Origin: JAFCUW01 sp049897565
Lineage (GTDB): Bacteria; Pseudomonadota; Gammaproteobacteria; Burkholderiales; Burkholderiaceae_D
Direction: 5' to 3'
DNA length: 64,000 bases
NCBI RefSeq assembly: GCF_049897565.1
Contig: NZ_JAFCWM010000010.1
Coordinates: 1 to 64,000, forward strand
Shown: positions 43,137 through 51,240 of the stretch, piece after piece
Numbering within the stretch: the first letter of the stretch is position 1
How the letters are laid out: each line of letters begins with the position of its first letter
Program-made: the position numbers and the translations under genes
Notes under the pieces: generated by a model
The model's database searches: none
Seen by the model: the letters and a program-made list of their open reading frames with translations, nothing else
What the model was told of the DNA's origin: nothing

Positions 43137-43725
43137 CACCGGCGGAAGCGGCCATTGCCGACTCGATTTGCTGAGAAGTTGCTTTGTCTCCAGCTCAGCC
43201 TCCAAGTCCAAAGAGCCGGCTAGTATCTTCGTGCTGCACACTGCGCAGGCGCAGCTACCCCCGGTGCTGGCGTCCTGGACTATCACCACCCACACCTTCA
43301 GCACTGCCGGCAGGCTTAGGTCGGGTTGTCGGCTGCCCGCATAGTGGCGGTGTCCGTGTAGCTGTGGGGGTGATACCCGGCTCGGTGTGCACCTCTATCC
43401 ACCCACTGCCACTTCTACTGTGTAGCTGGTGCCCGCCTCAAGCGACAACCTGCCCGCTTCCTGGCCAACGACCGTGCTCTGGCCAGCAACGTTGCCTCTG
43501 GCCGATGTCCCTATGCCACCACCACCGCGTCCTCGAGCAGGGTAGTGCTGCTGCGGAACCGGCCGGGGGCGGCTTCGCTGCCCGGCTGGCCGTGGTCACG
43601 CTAACCTCCGTGGAGCTGGCGATAGGCAGGTTCTCCTGTGCGATGTAAGGCAGTCAGTGTGTCGATACTGTGTTGTCCGCGGGGGAAGGCTTCCTTCCGC
43701 ACGAGGCCCAGGCCGCTGGTAGAAA

Positions 43726-44217
43726 TTAGACCCGGGCGCCCTGCGCGTGGTCCGCTGGCAGGGTGTCGAATACGCCCCGCACGATGCCGCCGATGTTGAC
43801 CATGCCGCCCGGGTTACTGGTTACCGTCTTCCAAGTCATCAGCTCGCCGTCTACGAGCAACATGTTGCGCCCGGCGTCCTGCTCTGCGTCGGTGATGGAC
43901 CACGACCGTGAACCGTGCCCCGTCGGTCGGGAACACTGCGGTGAGTAGCTCGGCTGGGTTGAACGCCGGCATGCTCCGGGTCTCCACGATGATGTATGCG
44001 TAGCCCCTAGCAACCAGGAAGCGGTGTTCGCCGAGGTGAGGGCAGCGTGTAGCCGTCGCCGTCCGGGGAAGGGGGCCAGCCTTGTTCGTATACCTGCAAT
44101 GCGCCTGGCGAGCAGGTACATCCAGCCATCGGCAGGGCGGTGTGTCTGGAAGGAGCGCCACAGTTGCAGCGAGGTGCCTGCAGTGATGTGCTGGGGCACG
44201 TCAGTGCGAACGGTCAT
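43726..44217 (-). pseudogene. Phage tail-region gene remnants
   Basis: The frame starts MTVRTDVPQHITAGTSLQLW, then RSFQTHRPADGWMYLLA, which resembles a short protein encoded in the tail-module of lambda-like prophages. After frame damage it ends MLLVDGELMTWKTVTSNPGG, then MVNIGGIVRGVFDTLPADHA. That second part is the conserved phrase of large phage tail/host-specificity proteins (GELMAWKT... GIVRGVFDTLPADH). Two genes seem fused by deletion. It is minus-strand prophage debris, not functional. Confidence 0.6.
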
Positions 44218-44478
44218 GAGGAGCGTCGCGAGGCAGTGGGTATGCCGCCGCGGCGTCGCGCCAGGCAGCGTAGGTCTTCGGGTAGTAAGGCTTGACCCGG
44301 TGAGGGACTCGGTGGCGGGACGCTGGCACAGGGGGCAAAGGGGATGGTGTAAGTCAGCGTGGTCATACTAGGTATAGGGAAACCACCGGGGCATGACAGG
44401 CCACTTCGGACAGCACATTTGTGGAGGTAGGGACCCGCAGCTTGGGTAGGGTTACGTAACCGCTGGACCTGAAACCAC

Positions 44479-44506
44479 TTCTATGCCCCTTCGAAGGGGC
44501 ATAGAA
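44479..44506. repeat. Perfect 28-bp palindrome
   Basis: Half-site TTCTATGCCCCTTC is followed directly by its exact reverse complement. A partial copy (GCCCCTTCGAAG) follows at 44507-44518, then an AT-rich TATAGATATAGAGATATA tract. There is no adjacent intact gene. It could be a binding site or a hairpin remnant. Confidence 0.8.
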
Positions 44507-45085
44507 GCCCCTTCGAAGCATATAGATATAGAGATATAAGGATGCATACCTTCAGGTGTGCTTGTCCCTCAAGGTCATTGAGCTATGATGGAGAACATGA
44601 AGATGACGCTGACGCGTCCTACCCAGCATCGTGCTTCTTCACCCTGCGGGGCTGGCAGCCAGGGAGCCAAGTCATGAGGCGTGCTCCTCTTTCCGAGCAT
44701 ATGCTCAGGCGAAGTCTTTACGCTGGCGACCACTCGTCCCTGGTTGCGGCCCCGCAGGGTGCGGCGCTTACCGTGAAGCCTACGGCTTACCAGTCGCGGT
44801 AGCGGCTCCTCATCCCAGTGCGGACGCTACGCCCCATTTGGCCGATACGGGCCGGGGCGGGGTGACTGGGGATGCGGTGTCATCCGGCTCCTCGCTGGCA
44901 TGCGCCATCTTCTCGGCCTGGTTGGCCTTCGCGGCGCCCAATCCCAGCAGCTTCGTCAGGTAGTGGTGCCCGTCAGCCCGAGAGCCAAGCCTCGCTCATT
45001 ACGTTCGCGGCTGCCGTCTCGAAGTGGGTCGCCGTAGGCATCCGAGCCTCCTCACCTTCTGGCGCCGCGGTATGCCGCCCGGCTG

Positions 45086-45514
45086 CGCTGAACAGCTCTT
45101 TTTCAAATCTTCTCGACCGCCGCCTCCGGAATCATGCAGCGCTCAAAAAAATCCTTGGCGGCAAGACTTATTGGCGATGGAGTCGGGGAGCGCCATCAGA
45201 GCGTTGCGCGCCTCGCGTGCTACTTTGAATACCTGGAACCTCACGGCCTCGGCGTGGACCAGCTTGCTCGCACTCTCCTTGTACTCGAGTTTGGCCATGC
45301 ACGGCATGTACGCCTTGCACATCGCACGGCTCTGCGAGATGTGAATGCTAACCGCGTCGTCCTCATCGCCATCCCGTGGGGGCGACGCGCTGGTCTTCAG
45401 TTTGGCAGTCGCCGGGGGGGCGAACTGGTAACCAGCACGGACGGCGGAGCCAAGCGCGCCCGCCGGTCCATTGTAAGCGTGACGCCAGCACCATCTGGAC
45501 GTAGCTCTTTCCAT
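45086..45514 (-). pseudogene. Phage terminase small-subunit-like remnant
   Basis: The minus frame has FQVFKVAREARNALMALPDS followed by IANK. One base shift later it reads LAAKDFFERCMIPEAAVEKI and stop. The phrase ARxARNALxALPDxIA is typical of Nu1-like phage DNA-packaging proteins. The N-terminal part is scrambled. It belongs with the tail fragments at 43.7-44.2 kb to one decayed prophage. Confidence 0.5.
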
Positions 45515-45766
45515 ACGCCAGAGTGGTTCCCACTACTTTTATGATGGGAACTACTTTGGATACTGAAGTGAAGCCGGGTAACCGGAAGGGCGACCGAACT
45601 ATCCGGTCGAATTCAAGCGTCGTCTCGCGGCTGCAATGGCGAACGGGGTCAACGCCAACATGGTATTCAAATGACGGCGGGAGTTTCGCGTTGGCTTGTT
45701 AGACGATGCACCCCAAGCGATGTCTACGCTGCTGGGTGAGATGCAGGGCAATACGGGTAGGGTTTG

Positions 45767-47401
45767 TTAAGCGACTTTTTTTCCGAACTGAACTCGGATT
45801 ACGTTCGCCGACTCTGATTGTTTTTCGAAATTTTGAGTACATACGGCAGGGAATTCATCACGTATGGATACCGTTGATTCCTGTGGTTTGCACGATTCGT
45901 CGATGACCTCCCTCATAGAAATTGACGCACCGCGTTTTAGACGACGCTGACCACGATGGCTATCTGACTCGTCAGGCTTTGCAAAGGCGGCATCTAGTCG
46001 TTTTGCCAGACTCTTGGTGCATAGGTGCGCATAGCGAAGCAACATACGCACATCGCGGTGACCCGAGAAATGTTGCAAGTCTACCAATGAAAAGCCACCT
46101 GGCGTGTTGCTACCGGCCTCCGCCACACGCGAGATTGCTTCATGGCGCAGGTCGTGTTTCCGCAGCTCGTTTTCTCCTGTGAAACCTGCAACATCGCACA
46201 TCCGTTCCCATGCCTTCCGGAGGCGGTCGACGCTGATTGGGAATGCTAGGTCGCCGTCCCGTGGGAGCTTGATTAGCAGTGTGACAAGGTCGCTGCGAAG
46301 AGCGAGTTCGCGTGAGCGCCCATTCTTCGTTTCAGGTAGAAATGCAGTCTGCTCATCCAAGTTCACGTTGTTCCACGTTAGCGTCAGCGTCTCACTGAGC
46401 CGGGCTCCCGTCATCAGCTGGAACTGGATAAAAGTTTCAAGATACGGAACGTGGATGTAGCTAGTTTCCGCCGCTTCCATGTGGACTTGACGGGCTTGCT
46501 TGATTATCTGTTTGCGGCCGTATGTGGTTCTTGCGTTGTTCGCGTCGGTACGCTCATCTCGAATGAGGTCCTCCAGTCGTCGTTGAACCGCCGCCTGACG
46601 GTCCTCTTCGCGAGCGGCTTCGATTAGTCGCTTCTCTTCCCCGACCTTCAGCCGGCGGTCTCTCTCGTTGTAATACTTTGGTCGGCGGACTCCGTCCATA
46701 GGGCTCTTTTCGACATGTATGCGCCACATATTTATGGCAATAGAACATACCGAAGAGAAGATGTCGATTTCGCGGTCTGCGGTGGCTGGTGCGACCACCT
46801 GGCATCGCTCGTCAATGTAGTCTTTGAAGTCATCTGGTACTACTGCAGCGAAAGGTTTGCGAATGAATGAATTGGCATCGCATGCGGTACCAACCCTCTG
46901 TCCAACCGACTTACGCACGGTCATTCCTGCGACTTTCGGACACGGGTTTGGATGTGCTGCGATGATTGCGGACAGGTCTTGCCGCTCGAAACCTGCATCG
47001 TCGAGCATTGCATTAATTTTGTACGCGACTATATCGAAGCCTTTTTGCCGAGGTGCCTCCTCATGCAAATAGCGCACCAGAAGGTCAGCGAAGGTCGTCT
47101 TGTACCCTGTGGTGTAATCGGTGAAAATGCTTCGGCGGTGCTCACTCGCAAGTCGATTCTTGATGTCTCTTGCTTCAACCAGGCTGGTGGCGGGAAGTGT
47201 TTGGTTTTTGTGTTTACGGCTTCGTTCCCGAACTATGAAGGCATTGTCAAGCCGGGTCAGACGTGGCTTAAGCTTCTGTGAACTCAGGTTCAAGCAATAC
47301 TCATCTGCCGCCTTCTTTGAGTTGTGGGGGAAGGTCTTGGTCAGGTCAGGCCGGTTCTTGACTGTGACTTCGTAGTGCGAACGATTTTCGATAGACGCCA
47401 T
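45767..47401 (-). CDS. int: Tyrosine integrase of the tRNA-Pro element
   Basis: 544 residues from the ATG at 47401 (MASIENRSHYEVTVKNRPDL). An N-terminal SAM-like core-binding region is followed by the catalytic domain: MTGARLSETLTLTW (Arg I), PETKNGRSREL (Lys), RKHDLRHEAIS (His416, Arg419), HFSGHRDVRMLLRYAH (His448, Tyr457). An unusual charged insert (residues ~275-330, EEDRQAAVQRRLEDLIRDER) sits inside the catalytic domain before Arg I, and about 85 residues follow the tyrosine. It lies 210 bases from the tRNA 3' end and is transcribed away from it, as usual for tRNA-borne islands. It is the obvious enzyme for attachment at tRNA-Pro. Confidence 0.93.
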   Translation of the reverse strand: MASIENRSHYEVTVKNRPDLTKTFPHNSKKAADEYCLNLSSQKLKPRLTRLDNAFIVRERSRKHKNQTLPATSLVEARDIKNRLASEHRRSIFTDYTTGYKTTFADLLVRYLHEEAPRQKGFDIVAYKINAMLDDAGFERQDLSAIIAAHPNPCPKVAGMTVRKSVGQRVGTACDANSFIRKPFAAVVPDDFKDYIDERCQVVAPATADREIDIFSSVCSIAINMWRIHVEKSPMDGVRRPKYYNERDRRLKVGEEKRLIEAAREEDRQAAVQRRLEDLIRDERTDANNARTTYGRKQIIKQARQVHMEAAETSYIHVPYLETFIQFQLMTGARLSETLTLTWNNVNLDEQTAFLPETKNGRSRELALRSDLVTLLIKLPRDGDLAFPISVDRLRKAWERMCDVAGFTGENELRKHDLRHEAISRVAEAGSNTPGGFSLVDLQHFSGHRDVRMLLRYAHLCTKSLAKRLDAAFAKPDESDSHRGQRRLKRGASISMREVIDESCKPQESTVSIRDEFPAVCTQNFEKQSESANVIRVQFGKKVA

Positions 47402-47536
47402 GACGCGTACTCCAACAGTTGAGGAGCACGGTATACCTTCGTTGCGCGAGGATGATTTGGTAGCCGGCGGGCGTTGCTGCAAATACTACCGACGAAGCAG
47501 GCTTTTATTTTTTTTCATGGCACGTTTCGAGAAATC

Positions 47537-47555
47537 TGCCACTGATTTGCCACCA
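47537..47555. promoter_or_regulatory. Putative integrase arm-type site, right end
   Basis: TGCCACTGATTTGCCACCA matches the left-end site at 1441-1459 at 18 of 19 positions in the same orientation, and lies between the integrase start and the att core. It probably overlaps the integrase promoter region. Confidence 0.6.
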
Positions 47556-47611
47556 TCCACAGCACACTACAAAACACGCGGCTATAACACGCTGTTTTAT
47601 AAGGGGATTTT

Positions 47612-47658
47612 TGGTCGGGGTGAGAGGATTCGAACCTCCGGCCTCTGCGTCCCGAACG
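47612..47658. repeat. Proximal att site (3' part of tRNA-Pro)
   Basis: These 47 bases at the 3' end of tRNA-Pro are repeated at 1279-1325 with two differences. The tRNA here remains complete, as expected when the element brings in the 3' end and restores the gene. The repeat ends inside the anticodon stem, which is a common crossover location. Confidence 0.92.
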
Positions 47659-47688
47659 CAGCGCTCTACCAGGCTGAGCCACACCCCG
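47612..47688 (-). tRNA. proK: tRNA-Pro(CGG)
   Basis: A 77-nt cloverleaf on the minus strand with acceptor CGGGGTG pairing CACCCCG, D-arm, anticodon stem CTGCG/CGCAG with loop TTCGGGA (anticodon CGG), T-arm GGAGGTTCGAATCCTC region and encoded CCA at 47614-47612. It reads proline CCG codons and is the integration target of the 46-kb element. Confidence 0.96.
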
Positions 47689-47726
47689 ACGCAAGAAGAC
47701 TGACGCGAGGTTTTAGTGTAAAAATC

Positions 47727-48716
47727 TTAATGGTTCCTGTCAACCGCGAACACGCATAGTTGCAGCAAGCTTCGTTTGAATTCGCTTTCCGGCAGGCCAG
47801 CAATAGCGGCCGCTGCGCGCTGGGCGGCAACTTCCGCCTCGCGCCGCGTGTAGTCGAGCGCGCCGCTGGTGGTCACTGCCGCCAGCACTGCCTCGAAATG
47901 CTGCTCGTCGCCATTCTCGATGCAGTTGCGCACCAGGTCGCGCTGCTCGGACGTGCCGTTTTCCAGCAGGTAAATCAGTGGCAAGGTCGGCTTGCCTTCG
48001 CGCAGGTCGTCGCCGACGTTCTTGCCGATGGCTTCGGCGTCGCCGGCGTAGTCGAGCACGTCGTCGATCAGCTGGAACGCGGTGCCCAGCGAGCGGCCGT
48101 ATTCGCCGGCGGCGTCGATCTGTTCGTCGGTCGCGCCGGAGATCAGCGCGCCCAGTTGCGCCGCGGCCTCGAACAGCTTGGCCGTCTTCGAGCGGATCAC
48201 GTTCAGGTAGGCGTCCTGGCTGACGTCGGGATCGTGCATGTTAAGTAACTGCAGCACTTCGCCTTCGGCGATCACATTGGTGGCGTCCGACAGGATCTGC
48301 ATCACCCGCATGTTGTTCAGGCCAACCATCATCTGGAACGAGCGCGAGTACAGGAAGTCGCCCACCAGCACCGAGGCGGCGTTGCCGAACAGGGCGTTGG
48401 CGGTCTGGCGGCCGCGCCGCATCGACGACTCGTCGACGACGTCGTCGTGCAGCAAGGTGGCGGTGTGGATGAATTCGACCACCGCGGCCAGCTCGTGGTG
48501 GGCGGTGCCCTTGTAACCGTAGGCGTTTGCCACCAGCAGCACCAGGGTGGGGCGGATGCGCTTGCCGCCGGCACTGATGATGTACTCGGCGATCTGGTTG
48601 ACCAGGCTCACTTCGGAATGCAGGCGCTCACGGATAACCGCGTTGACTGCCTCCACGTCGGCAGCGATCGAATGGGCGATGGTGTTTGTTTGGGCGTGTA
48701 AGATAGCGGCTGACAA
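47727..48716 (-). CDS. ispB: Octaprenyl diphosphate synthase
   Basis: 329 residues from a TTG at 48716 (LSAAILHAQTNTIAHSIAAD), with AGG about 6 bases upstream. A longer frame upstream is not natural sequence. Both aspartate-rich motifs are present: TATLLHDDVVDESSMRRG (first DDxxD) and FQLIDDVLDYAGDAE (second), as well as SAGGKRIRPTLVLL and the KT of SKTAKLFEAA. It makes the C40 side chain of ubiquinone from IPP and allylic diphosphate. It is divergent from rplU-rpmA, the standard arrangement in proteobacteria, and next to the tRNA used by the island. Confidence 0.95.
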   Translation of the reverse strand: MSAAILHAQTNTIAHSIAADVEAVNAVIRERLHSEVSLVNQIAEYIISAGGKRIRPTLVLLVANAYGYKGTAHHELAAVVEFIHTATLLHDDVVDESSMRRGRQTANALFGNAASVLVGDFLYSRSFQMMVGLNNMRVMQILSDATNVIAEGEVLQLLNMHDPDVSQDAYLNVIRSKTAKLFEAAAQLGALISGATDEQIDAAGEYGRSLGTAFQLIDDVLDYAGDAEAIGKNVGDDLREGKPTLPLIYLLENGTSEQRDLVRNCIENGDEQHFEAVLAAVTTSGALDYTRREAEVAAQRAAAAIAGLPESEFKRSLLQLCVFAVDRNH

Positions 48717-48866
48717 GGCTGACCTGCGAGTGGCGTTAAGTGCGTGGATTATACGACAACCCCGCCGTTTCGGTCCGACACGCACAGCAGCCGCCACCGG
48801 CGCCGTGGCGCTTGAATATTGTTGTCGTTGTGCACATACCACGAACCAGCGGACTTGTGCATCCTT

Positions 48867-48895
48867 TTGACGAGAAATTTCAATCCATGTATAAT
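48867..48895 (+). promoter_or_regulatory. Sigma-70 promoter of rplU-rpmA
   Basis: TTGACG (48867-48872), a 17-bp spacer and a consensus TATAAT (48890-48895) lie about 80 bases before the rplU start. This is the best promoter match in the window and fits a strongly expressed ribosomal protein operon. Confidence 0.85.
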
Positions 48896-48977
48896 CGCAT
48901 GCTCCCCCGGTTCCGCACAGGCTCGACGTGATGTCGCCGGGAGAGATTCTTTTAAACATTTGATGAGGTTTCCTATC

Positions 48978-49289
48978 ATGTACGCGGTCATAAAAACCGG
49001 TGGCAAGCAGTATAAAGTTGTCGCTGGCGAAAAACTTAAAGTAGAACAGATACCGGCAGACATTGGTTCCGAACTCACCATCGATCAAGTTCTCGCAGTA
49101 GGCGCGGGCGACACCATTAAGTTTGGTGCGCCATTGGTCGAAGGTGCAACGGTGCTGGTTACTGTTGTGGCACACGGTCGTCACGATAAAGTGAAGATTT
49201 TCAAGATGCGTCGTCGTAAGCACTACCAGAAGCACCAAGGCCATCGTCAAAATTACACCGAAATCCAAATCGTTTCGATTAACGGCTAA
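48978..49289 (+). CDS. rplU: 50S ribosomal protein L21
   Basis: 103 residues, MYAVIKTGGKQYKVVAGEKL to the C-terminal HYQKHQGHRQNYTEIQIVSI region with the usual KMRRRKHYQKHQGHRQ signature. Length is normal for L21. GAGG lies about 10 bases before the ATG. It binds 23S rRNA in the large subunit. First gene of rplU-rpmA, 52 bases ahead of rpmA and downstream of a consensus promoter. Confidence 0.98.
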   Translation: MYAVIKTGGKQYKVVAGEKLKVEQIPADIGSELTIDQVLAVGAGDTIKFGAPLVEGATVLVTVVAHGRHDKVKIFKMRRRKHYQKHQGHRQNYTEIQIVSING

Positions 49290-49341
49290 TCACCGTTGCC
49301 CGGCGCAGTCAGCCCGGTTAACCAGCTATCAGGAGTAACAA

Positions 49342-49620
49342 ATGGCACACAAAAAAGGCGGCGGCACAACGCGTAACGGCCGCGATTCAGAATCAAAGCG
49401 CTTGGGCGTCAAGGTTTACGGCGGCCAGACGATCAATGCCGGCGGCATCATCATCCGTCAGCGCGGCACCCCAGTGCGCGCAGGCGAAAACGTCGGCCTG
49501 GGCAAGGATCACACCTTGTTCGCGCTGGTCGACGGCAAGGTGAAGTTTCTGTACAAGGGTATCGGTTCGAAGCAGTACGTCACCGTGATCCCGAACGAAG
49601 TGGCTGCAGTCGCTGCTTAA
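49342..49620 (+). CDS. rpmA: 50S ribosomal protein L27
   Basis: 92 residues starting MAHKKGGGTTRNGRDSESKR, followed by LGVKVYGGQTINAGGIIIRQ, the invariant L27 sequence. The N-terminal tail reaches the peptidyl-transferase centre. AGGAG stands 6 bases before the ATG. It forms an operon with rplU; a hairpin terminator follows before obgE. Confidence 0.98.
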   Translation: MAHKKGGGTTRNGRDSESKRLGVKVYGGQTINAGGIIIRQRGTPVRAGENVGLGKDHTLFALVDGKVKFLYKGIGSKQYVTVIPNEVAAVAA

Positions 49621-49671
49621 GTACTACGCGCCGTTCGCGGCGCACACTTTGTAAGGCGCAAGCCTTCAATC

Positions 49672-49702
49672 GAAAGGCTCTGCCAACGGTAGGGCCTTTT
49701 TA
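49672..49702 (+). terminator. Terminator between rpmA and obgE
   Basis: GAAAGGCTCT and AGGGCCTTTTT form a 9-bp stem with one G-T pair around an 11-base loop, followed by T residues. It probably ends most rplU-rpmA transcripts with some read-through to obgE. Confidence 0.65.
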
Positions 49703-49723
49703 GTTTTATGGCGGTACAAAATT

Positions 49724-50836
49724 ATGAAGTTTATCGACGAAGCAAAAATTGAAGTCATCGCCGGCGATGGCGGGAATGGCTGCGCCTCGTTCTGCCGCGA
49801 AAAGTTCCGCCCATTCGGCGGGCCGGACGGCGGCGACGGCGGCAAGGGCGGCTCGATCTGGGCCGTGGCCGACCGTAACATCAACACCCTGGTCGACTTC
49901 CGTTATTCGAAAATGCACAAGGCGCGCGACGGCGAGCCTGGCCGCGGCGCCGACTGCTATGGCAAGGGCGCCGACGACATCCACATGCGCATGCCGGTGG
50001 GCACTTTGATCGTCGATAACAACAGCGGCGAGATCATTGCCGACCTGACCGAACACGGCCAGGTGGAACTGCTCGCCAAGGGCGGCGAGGGCGGCTGGGG
50101 CAACATCCACTTCAAGTCCTCGACCAACCGCGCGCCACGCCAGAAAGGCGAAGGCAAGGAAGGCGAACGTCGCGAACTGCGCCTCGAGCTGAAGGTCCTG
50201 GCCGACGTTGGCCTGCTCGGCATGCCGAACGCCGGCAAGTCGACTTTTATTACGGCCGTGTCGAACGCCAAGCCGAAGATCGCCGACTACCCGTTCACCA
50301 CCTTGCACCCGAACCTGGGCGTGGTGCGCGTGTCGCACGAGAAGAGCTTCGTCATCGCCGACATTCCCGGCCTGATCGAAGGCGCGTCGGAGGGCGCGGG
50401 CCTCGGCCACCAGTTCCTGCGCCACCTGCAGCGCACGGGCCTGCTGCTGCACATCGTCGACATGGCGCCGTTCGAAACGAACGTCGACCCGGTCAAGGAA
50501 GCCAAGGCGCTGGTCAAGGAGCTGGAAAAGTACGACGAGTCGCTGGTCGAGAAACCGCGCTGGCTGGTGCTCAACAAGCTGGACGTGGTGCCTGCGGAAG
50601 ACCGCAAGAAGCTGGTCAAGGATTTCGTCAAGCGCATGGCCTGGAAGGGCCCTGTGTTCGAGATTTCGGCGCTGTCGCACGAAGGCTGCCCGGAACTGGT
50701 CAACGCCATCTACCAGCACCTGGAAGCGAAGAAGGCTGTGGAGCACCGCGCCGAAGAGACGCAGATGACCGAGGAAGCACGCGGCATCGCATCGATCGAT
50801 CCGGACGATCCACGCTTCAAGATTCTCGAAGACTGA
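49724..50836 (+). CDS. obgE: GTPase Obg/CgtA
   Basis: 370 residues. The glycine-rich Obg fold fills residues 1-158 (IEVIAGDGGNGCASFCREKF, GGPDGGDGGKGGSIW). The G domain has P-loop GMPNAGKST (~166-174), DIPGLIEG (G3) and NKLD (G4). The short acidic C-terminus is typical of betaproteobacteria. It is an essential GTPase acting in large-subunit maturation and stress response. The gene follows rplU-rpmA as in most proteobacteria. Confidence 0.97.
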   Translation: MKFIDEAKIEVIAGDGGNGCASFCREKFRPFGGPDGGDGGKGGSIWAVADRNINTLVDFRYSKMHKARDGEPGRGADCYGKGADDIHMRMPVGTLIVDNNSGEIIADLTEHGQVELLAKGGEGGWGNIHFKSSTNRAPRQKGEGKEGERRELRLELKVLADVGLLGMPNAGKSTFITAVSNAKPKIADYPFTTLHPNLGVVRVSHEKSFVIADIPGLIEGASEGAGLGHQFLRHLQRTGLLLHIVDMAPFETNVDPVKEAKALVKELEKYDESLVEKPRWLVLNKLDVVPAEDRKKLVKDFVKRMAWKGPVFEISALSHEGCPELVNAIYQHLEAKKAVEHRAEETQMTEEARGIASIDPDDPRFKILED

Positions 50837-50837
50837 G

Positions 50838-51224
50838 TTGGTCTGCGTGACGCGGGCAGCGCTGCGCAGGCAGCTGCTGCAACTGGTTGCCTGTGCCAGT
50901 TCGCTGGCCGCGCTCGCGGCCATGCTGGACCCGGACCGCGTTGCCACCGTCATGGGATTGTTTCTCGTTGGCGTGAACGGCTACAGCCAGTTCTACGCCA
51001 TCTATGTCGGCACCAGGCTCGCTACCGCGGGCCTGGCGCTATTAGCGACAAGGCAGGGCGAACCGCCTGTCCTCGGCGATATCACTGCATTGTTCGTCCT
51101 GGCGCAGCCGGTCGGCCGCTTCATCGCGGCCTTCGCGATCGGCCTGCCCCAGGGATTTTTATTAGTCGTATGCGGGTTGGAGCTGGCCGGCGGCATCGCG
51201 CTGCTGGTGCTGCGCCCGCGTTAA
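50838..51224 (+). CDS. Small membrane protein (DUF4345-like)
   Basis: 128 residues with four hydrophobic segments, e.g. LLQLVACASSLAALAAMLDP, FYAIYVGTRLATAGLALLAT, FIAAFAIGLPQGFLLVVCGL and GLELAGGIALLVL. FYAIYVGTRLA followed by a loop and VGRFIAAF-type sequence resembles DUF4345 proteins, whose function is unknown. The frame is taken from a TTG at 50838, one base after the obgE stop; a GTG further in is possible. It ends 16 bases before proB, so it may be co-transcribed with obgE and proB. Confidence 0.6.
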   Translation: MVCVTRAALRRQLLQLVACASSLAALAAMLDPDRVATVMGLFLVGVNGYSQFYAIYVGTRLATAGLALLATRQGEPPVLGDITALFVLAQPVGRFIAAFAIGLPQGFLLVVCGLELAGGIALLVLRPR

Positions 51225-51240
51225 TAAGAGCCGCTGCCAG

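Larger units (their letters stand above)
1279..47658. mobile_element. 46-kb tRNA-Pro-integrated element carrying BREX
   Basis: The element is bounded by a 47-bp direct repeat: 1279-1325, and 47612-47658 within tRNA-Pro, with 45/47 identity. A tyrosine integrase lies immediately inside the tRNA end, and near-identical putative integrase arm sites occur at 1441-1459 and 47537-47555. Cargo includes a DUF262/HEPN pair, a type 1 BREX operon, a TrfA-like initiator, IHF-alpha, a second large recombinase, and phage and IS debris. Its own palindrome family is not seen in the flanks. No conjugation genes or relaxase were recognised, so it is better described as an integrative (possibly mobilisable) or plasmid-derived island than as an ICE. 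Confidence 0.9.

Noticed and set aside
48717..49268. N-terminal extension of IspB by 184 residues
   Set aside because: The extra part overlaps rplU and its promoter and has no natural protein character; family members begin near the TTG at 48716.
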